Below, piece after piece: positions 60,729 to 64,000 of a stretch of DNA of 64,000 nucleotides. This stretch comes from Alphaproteobacteria bacterium (GTDB lineage Bacteria > Pseudomonadota > Alphaproteobacteria > Micropepsales > Micropepsaceae): NCBI GenBank assembly GCA_016124635.1, contig WGNJ01000001.1:124001-188000 (forward strand), read 5' to 3'. The notes beneath the pieces were generated by a model that had not been told where the DNA came from, made no database searches, and was given only the letters and a program-made list of their open reading frames with translations. The translations under genes were made by a program, and so were the position numbers. Positions within the stretch are counted from its first letter, which is position 1. Every line of letters begins with the position of its first letter.

Positions 60729-61760
60729 TCAGGCGAAGGAAGCCGCGAGTTTGCCCAGCCACGCCTTCAAATTCTCCTTGAGCGCAAGCGGTGTCACGCC
60801 GTGGCGCACGATGATGAGATCGCGCTCCGGCACGATGATGATGAACTGCCCGTCATAGCCGTTGGCAGAGAACGAGCCGCGCCCGCCGAAATCGAGCCAC
60901 CAATGCGCACCGTAGCGGTTGGCATCGACGCCGGCCTGCTGAAACGTTGGCCGCCGCGCATAATCGACCCAGCCCTCAGGCAACAATCGCTGCCCGTCCC
61001 AAGCGCCGTCACGCAGATAAAGCAAACCGAAGCGGGCGAAATCCCGCGCCGTCATGAAACAAAAGCTGGAGCCGATGAAGGTTCCCGCGTCGTCGAACTT
61101 CGGGATGGCGGACCGAATGCCGAGCGGCTCGAACAGGCGCTCCCGCATGAACCGCTCGAAGTCCGCGCCGTAGGCGCCGAGCGCGCGCGACGCGATGCGG
61201 CTCACGATATTCGTAGTGCCGCTCGCGTAGGACCAGAACGTCCCCGGCGCATGCTCCAAAGGTTGCGCGGCCGCATAGGCGGCGACGTCGTCCTTCCCTT
61301 CGCCGAAGAGCATTGCGATCACGTCCGACGGTCCGCCGCCGGGCGCATAATCTTCGATGAACTTGAGTCCGCTCGACATGCGCAAGAGGTGATCGAGCGT
61401 GATCGCGGCGCGCGCGTCGCCGCGCCACGCCGGCACATCAGCCGGCGCTGAGATATCGAGCTTGCCGTCCTTGACCAGAAAACCCACGAGCGCCTGCGTG
61501 ATGCTTTTGGCCATGGACCAAGAATGATGCGTACTCGCGGCATCGAAGCCATCGCCGTAACGTTCGAAGGTGACCTGCCCGCCTTGCACGACGAGCAGCG
61601 CATGGGTTTCGCCCAGGTTGGGCGTCACCTTCGCCGCGAACGCTTCGCCGACAAGGTCATTGAAGGCCGCACGGTCGACATCGCGCAATTGGCCCGTCGG
61701 CCAATCCTGCGCCGGCCAGGGCACTTGAGACGGTTGTTTGGGAAGAGCTGGAAGTGTCAT
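60729..61760 (-). CDS. serine hydrolase of the beta-lactamase (class C)/esterase family
   Basis: 343 residues from the ATG at 61760. Ser82-M-A-Lys85 (SxxK) is the nucleophile motif and YASGTTN the YxN equivalent. WWLDFGGRGSFSANGYDGQFI is near the end. This pattern belongs to class C-like esterases and 6-aminohexanoate hydrolase-like proteins; no signal peptide, so unlikely a periplasmic antibiotic-resistance enzyme. Convergent overlap-free with the methyltransferase gene. Confidence 0.88.
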   Translation of the reverse strand: MTLPALPKQPSQVPWPAQDWPTGQLRDVDRAAFNDLVGEAFAAKVTPNLGETHALLVVQGGQVTFERYGDGFDAASTHHSWSMAKSITQALVGFLVKDGKLDISAPADVPAWRGDARAAITLDHLLRMSSGLKFIEDYAPGGGPSDVIAMLFGEGKDDVAAYAAAQPLEHAPGTFWSYASGTTNIVSRIASRALGAYGADFERFMRERLFEPLGIRSAIPKFDDAGTFIGSSFCFMTARDFARFGLLYLRDGAWDGQRLLPEGWVDYARRPTFQQAGVDANRYGAHWWLDFGGRGSFSANGYDGQFIIIVPERDLIIVRHGVTPLALKENLKAWLGKLAASFA

Positions 61761-61821
61761 GCGCGAACGATAGCACAGCGAGACCATACACTCATGCCAC
61801 GCCGAGCGAAATCCGGTCTCG

Positions 61822-62904
61822 TCAACCGGCCAGCCACGCGAGCATCGCGGCATTCATCTCGCGCGGATAGGTGTGGCTCAGATTGTCGATCTCGCGATAG
61901 GTGACGTCGGCGCCCGCGGCGCTGAGAGCACGCTTAGCTTCGCGCGCCATCGTCGCCGGGAACATCCAATCGAGCGCCCCGTGCACGATATGGATCGGCA
62001 GGTCGCGCACGCGCTCGCCATCGATCATCTGAGCGAGCAGCGGATGAAACGCGGCCGAAACCGGCGCCAAATGCGTGAACGGCGAGCCCGCTTCAAGCCC
62101 GGAGACATAGGTGAACGTGCCCCCGTCGCTCATGCCGGTGAGCAAAAGCCGCTCGGGATCGACCGTCCAATTCGAACGGATGTAGTCGAGCATGCGCAGC
62201 AGATTGGGCGTGTCGTCGTCGTCGCCCACCAAAGCCCATGTGCTTCCGACCGATGACGGCGCCACGAGAATGGCACCGCGCGAGCGCGCGTCGCGCAGCC
62301 AGCTCCAAAGAAATTGTCGTCCGGTTCCGCTTCCGCCGTGTAGTGCCATCACCAGCGGCGACGCGCGGTCGGGCGAATAAGTTTCGGGTACGTAGAGCCA
62401 GAACCCGCCGCGCTCGCCATCGGCCTCCGCCTCCTCCGCTGCGAAATGCATGACCCCGACGCGCTCGTGAGCATGCGGACGCATGAAACTCTCGGCGAGT
62501 GCCGTGTCCGAGCGAACGGCCGGGTCGAGAAAGAACCGGTTCACCGGCGGCAGCACATCGGCGAGCGGATAAAGCGCCTCGAGCCCCTGGGCGACAAAAC
62601 GGAAAGCACGAATGACGCCGCGAACATCGCCCCCGCCCTCCAACACCTCGCGCAACGCTGCATAGGATCGAAGCGCGGCATCGCTCGACGCGTCGAGCGC
62701 GCGTTTGATATCGCCAAAACCTGCAAGCGCCTCGTCGTGTTGCGCTCGGGCCGCCTTCAAATCTTCGTCGGGCGTCCCGATCTGCGCCATCAGCGAGGCA
62801 AAGCGCGGTGGATGAAAGTGCCGCGCCACCAGGAACAACACCTCGAACGCCCGCACGAGCGGCTGAAGTACGGCAATGAGCGCGTCGGCTTCGCGTCGAT
62901 CCAT
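61822..62904 (-). CDS. alpha/beta-hydrolase fold esterase with helical N-terminal part
   Basis: 360 residues. The first 150 are helical and not recognised. The hydrolase domain has GFWLYVPETYSPDRASPLVMALHGGSGTG (oxyanion region) and nucleophile elbow LTGMSDGGTF. An Asp is in VHGALDWMFP and the catalytic His in NLSHTYP. It resembles carboxylesterase/phospholipase or PHB depolymerase-type enzymes in the Asp-His part. Cytoplasmic by sequence. Substrate unknown. Confidence 0.85.
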   Translation of the reverse strand: MDRREADALIAVLQPLVRAFEVLFLVARHFHPPRFASLMAQIGTPDEDLKAARAQHDEALAGFGDIKRALDASSDAALRSYAALREVLEGGGDVRGVIRAFRFVAQGLEALYPLADVLPPVNRFFLDPAVRSDTALAESFMRPHAHERVGVMHFAAEEAEADGERGGFWLYVPETYSPDRASPLVMALHGGSGTGRQFLWSWLRDARSRGAILVAPSSVGSTWALVGDDDDTPNLLRMLDYIRSNWTVDPERLLLTGMSDGGTFTYVSGLEAGSPFTHLAPVSAAFHPLLAQMIDGERVRDLPIHIVHGALDWMFPATMAREAKRALSAAGADVTYREIDNLSHTYPREMNAAMLAWLAG

Positions 62905-62955
62905 GGCACCATCCGTTTCGTCGGGATGATAACCGAAGATCGGCGGTGAAAGTGA

Positions 62956-63378
62956 TTAGAGATAGCGCGCCGACGTCATGGCAACGATTGTGATGACGAG
63001 GAGTCCCGCGGAAATCCGGTAGGCCATCGCAACGCGTTTGCGCGCTGCGGTGTCTTCGGACGCCGCGCCGTTCGCCGCCCCGCGCCGTAGCTGTCGCAGG
63101 CTGAGCCCCGCGAACATGCCTTGCACACCGGCCGCGATGATGGCCGAGAGCGCGCCCACCGCGAGCACTTGCTCGGCTTCGCCGAAATAGCCGCCGCCAT
63201 GCGTCAGCTTCCAAAGATAGCCGCCCGACAACACGGCGATTGTCGCCGCCGCCATCTGCGGCGCGAACAGCCGCTCGGCCGACGTCCCGCCGATGCGCGC
63301 GAGTGCGAAAGTCGTCCCCGCCCAATAGACAGCGGCCAGCACGTGCACGGCGACGGTCGCGATGAGTGCGATCTGCAT
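62956..63378 (-). CDS. small integral membrane protein
   Basis: 140 residues with predicted helices at about 3-23, 40-56, 72-92 and 118-137. The segment VHVLAAVYWAGTTFALARIGG and GGYLWKLTHGG resemble the CopD/DUF family of heme-associated membrane proteins, but the His content is small and I do not claim a function. It ends 50 nt past the esterase gene start region and sits between it and the VOC gene. Confidence 0.65.
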   Translation of the reverse strand: MQIALIATVAVHVLAAVYWAGTTFALARIGGTSAERLFAPQMAAATIAVLSGGYLWKLTHGGGYFGEAEQVLAVGALSAIIAAGVQGMFAGLSLRQLRRGAANGAASEDTAARKRVAMAYRISAGLLVITIVAMTSARYL

Positions 63379-63411
63379 CTTGCGAACTCCGAAGTGGTGG
63401 CGCGATGGGTC

Positions 63412-63801
63412 TCAGCGCTGCGCGGGCTGAAACAACTCGACGACGTTGCCGGCAGGATCCTGCAGCAGGGTCTGCTTGCCGCCCGGTCCCGACAGGATGT
63501 CGTTGCGAAACTTGGCGCCCGCGTCGCGAAGCTTCGTGACCTCAGCCTCGATGTCGTCGACGATAAGGTGGATGCGATTCCAACCACCGGGTCCGGGCTT
63601 TGCGCCGTCCGGCATCGCGCGCCCCGCGGAGCTCGTAGGGCCGCTGAGCAGCAGGCGCAGCTTGCCGCGCGCAACGTCGGCGAAGGCCGGCGGAAAATTC
63701 GTCAGCACCGTGAAGTCGAGCATCTTTGTGTAGAACGCCACCGCTGCCGCGACGTCGTTGACCATGTAACGGACGCTCACCATCTCGTTCGGATTGGTCA
63801 T
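63412..63801 (-). CDS. VOC (glyoxalase) superfamily protein
   Basis: 129 residues starting MTNPNEMVSVRYMVNDVAAAVAFYTKMLDF, with GGWNRIHLIVDDIEAEVTKLRDAGAKF and LLQDPAGNVVELFQPAQR at the end. Typical metal-binding ligands are partly kept (His in IHLIVDD, Glu in VVELFQ). Overlaps the upstream phosphatase-like gene by 4 nt (ATGA). Possible roles: lactoylglutathione-like lyase or dioxygenase-type enzyme. Confidence 0.9.
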   Translation of the reverse strand: MTNPNEMVSVRYMVNDVAAAVAFYTKMLDFTVLTNFPPAFADVARGKLRLLLSGPTSSAGRAMPDGAKPGPGGWNRIHLIVDDIEAEVTKLRDAGAKFRNDILSGPGGKQTLLQDPAGNVVELFQPAQR

Positions 63802-64000
63802 GATTTGCCTCTCCCTGTTGTCTTTCGTCGTGTCTTCCGCCTTGCCTTTCGCGGTTGGAGCTCGCGGTCGGCAAGCGCCACAAGCAGAAAGTCGATGCGG
63901 GTCACGAGTTCCGCGGCCGTTTGCTGGAACAGCGGATAGGTGACGTCGTCGGCATCGCCCGTCGCGGGATTCGGGATGCTCCAATGGATCGTCTCGGGAT
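63798..64000 (-). CDS. low-molecular-weight phosphatase/arsenate-reductase-like protein (C-terminal part)
   Basis: The visible 66 codons run from the right edge to the TGA at 63798-63800. The segment PETIHWSIPNPATGDADDV and FQQTAAELVTRIDFLL matches the C-terminal helix region of LMW-PTP/ArsC-type proteins (the 'HW-x-x-x-P' stretch contains the catalytic-acid region). A basic tail RKARRKTRRK ends the chain. The nucleophile loop lies outside the window, so the assignment is provisional. Confidence 0.6.
   Translation of the reverse strand, partial: PETIHWSIPNPATGDADDVTYPLFQQTAAELVTRIDFLLVALADRELQPRKARRKTRRKTTGRGKS

Noticed and set aside
1-64000. CRISPR array, prophage, complete insertion sequence or conjugative genes
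   Set aside because: No spaced direct-repeat series, no transposase, integrase, capsid or conjugation protein motif was seen on either strand.

Overview
The window looks like a chromosomal segment of an alphaproteobacterium, most likely Hyphomicrobiales (Rhizobiales). The reasons are its high GC content, very tight gene packing with many ATGA stop/start overlaps, an HdaA homologue next to a CDP-alcohol phosphatidyltransferase and a DUF2066 protein, and the conserved block rpsF-rpsR-rplI-(cfa)-dnaB-alr-mlaE-mlaF-radA-cvpA-purF. I see no prophage, CRISPR array, rRNA operon or complete insertion sequence. One tRNA gene, tRNA-Thr(UGU), is present.

Layout. 0-3 kb: hdaA (cut by the window edge), phospholipid synthase-like, DUF2066 and DUF502 genes, tRNA-Thr. 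3-9 kb: glutaryl-CoA dehydrogenase, a TonB-like protein, a tiny membrane protein, a lemA/M48 peptidase pair, a VanY-like carboxypeptidase and a beta-barrel protein. 9-14 kb: a same-strand cluster (TetR regulator, uncharacterised possible diiron protein, two SDRs, luciferase-like monooxygenase) with a candidate TetR operator, which looks like an undescribed catabolic unit. 14-25 kb: envelope and metabolic genes (beta-barrel, DUF2336, Rsm22, SLT transglycosylase, HIT, GFA, acyl-CoA dehydrogenase, second CDP-alcohol phosphatidyltransferase, Rap1a/Tai-like, gamma-glutamyltransferase, Baeyer-Villiger monooxygenase). 25-29 kb: trehalose operon otsB-GH15-otsA. 29-41 kb: ribosomal protein, replication, cell wall, lipid transport, repair and purine block. 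41-48 kb: alkD-der-bamB-yfgM-like envelope/ribosome biogenesis genes, panB, a beta-barrel and a class A beta-lactamase. 48-64 kb: an accessory-like region rich in regulators (ECF sigma, two-site TetR/monooxygenase pair, ArsR, MarR), three YciI/DGPF proteins, and detoxification-type enzymes.

The most unusual locus is at 36477-36994. A GxxExxY-family PD-(D/E)XK nuclease-like gene, broken by one frameshift, is bounded by 30-bp inverted repeats (28 of 30 positions matching). It fills the whole gap between mlaF and radA, and its right repeat ends 11 nt before the radA start codon. This looks like a small insertion unit of a kind that is not a classical IS. Other signals worth testing are the paired operator-like sites between the FAD monooxygenase and its TetR gene, a candidate operator upstream of the 9-13 kb cluster, a perfect hairpin against the der start codon, hairpins upstream of rpsF, and an apparently lost ATG at cvpA.

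Functional calls rest on motifs visible in the translated sequence and on family knowledge. No database search was possible. Start sites were chosen from motif position, signal peptides, ATGA overlaps and ribosome-binding sites.
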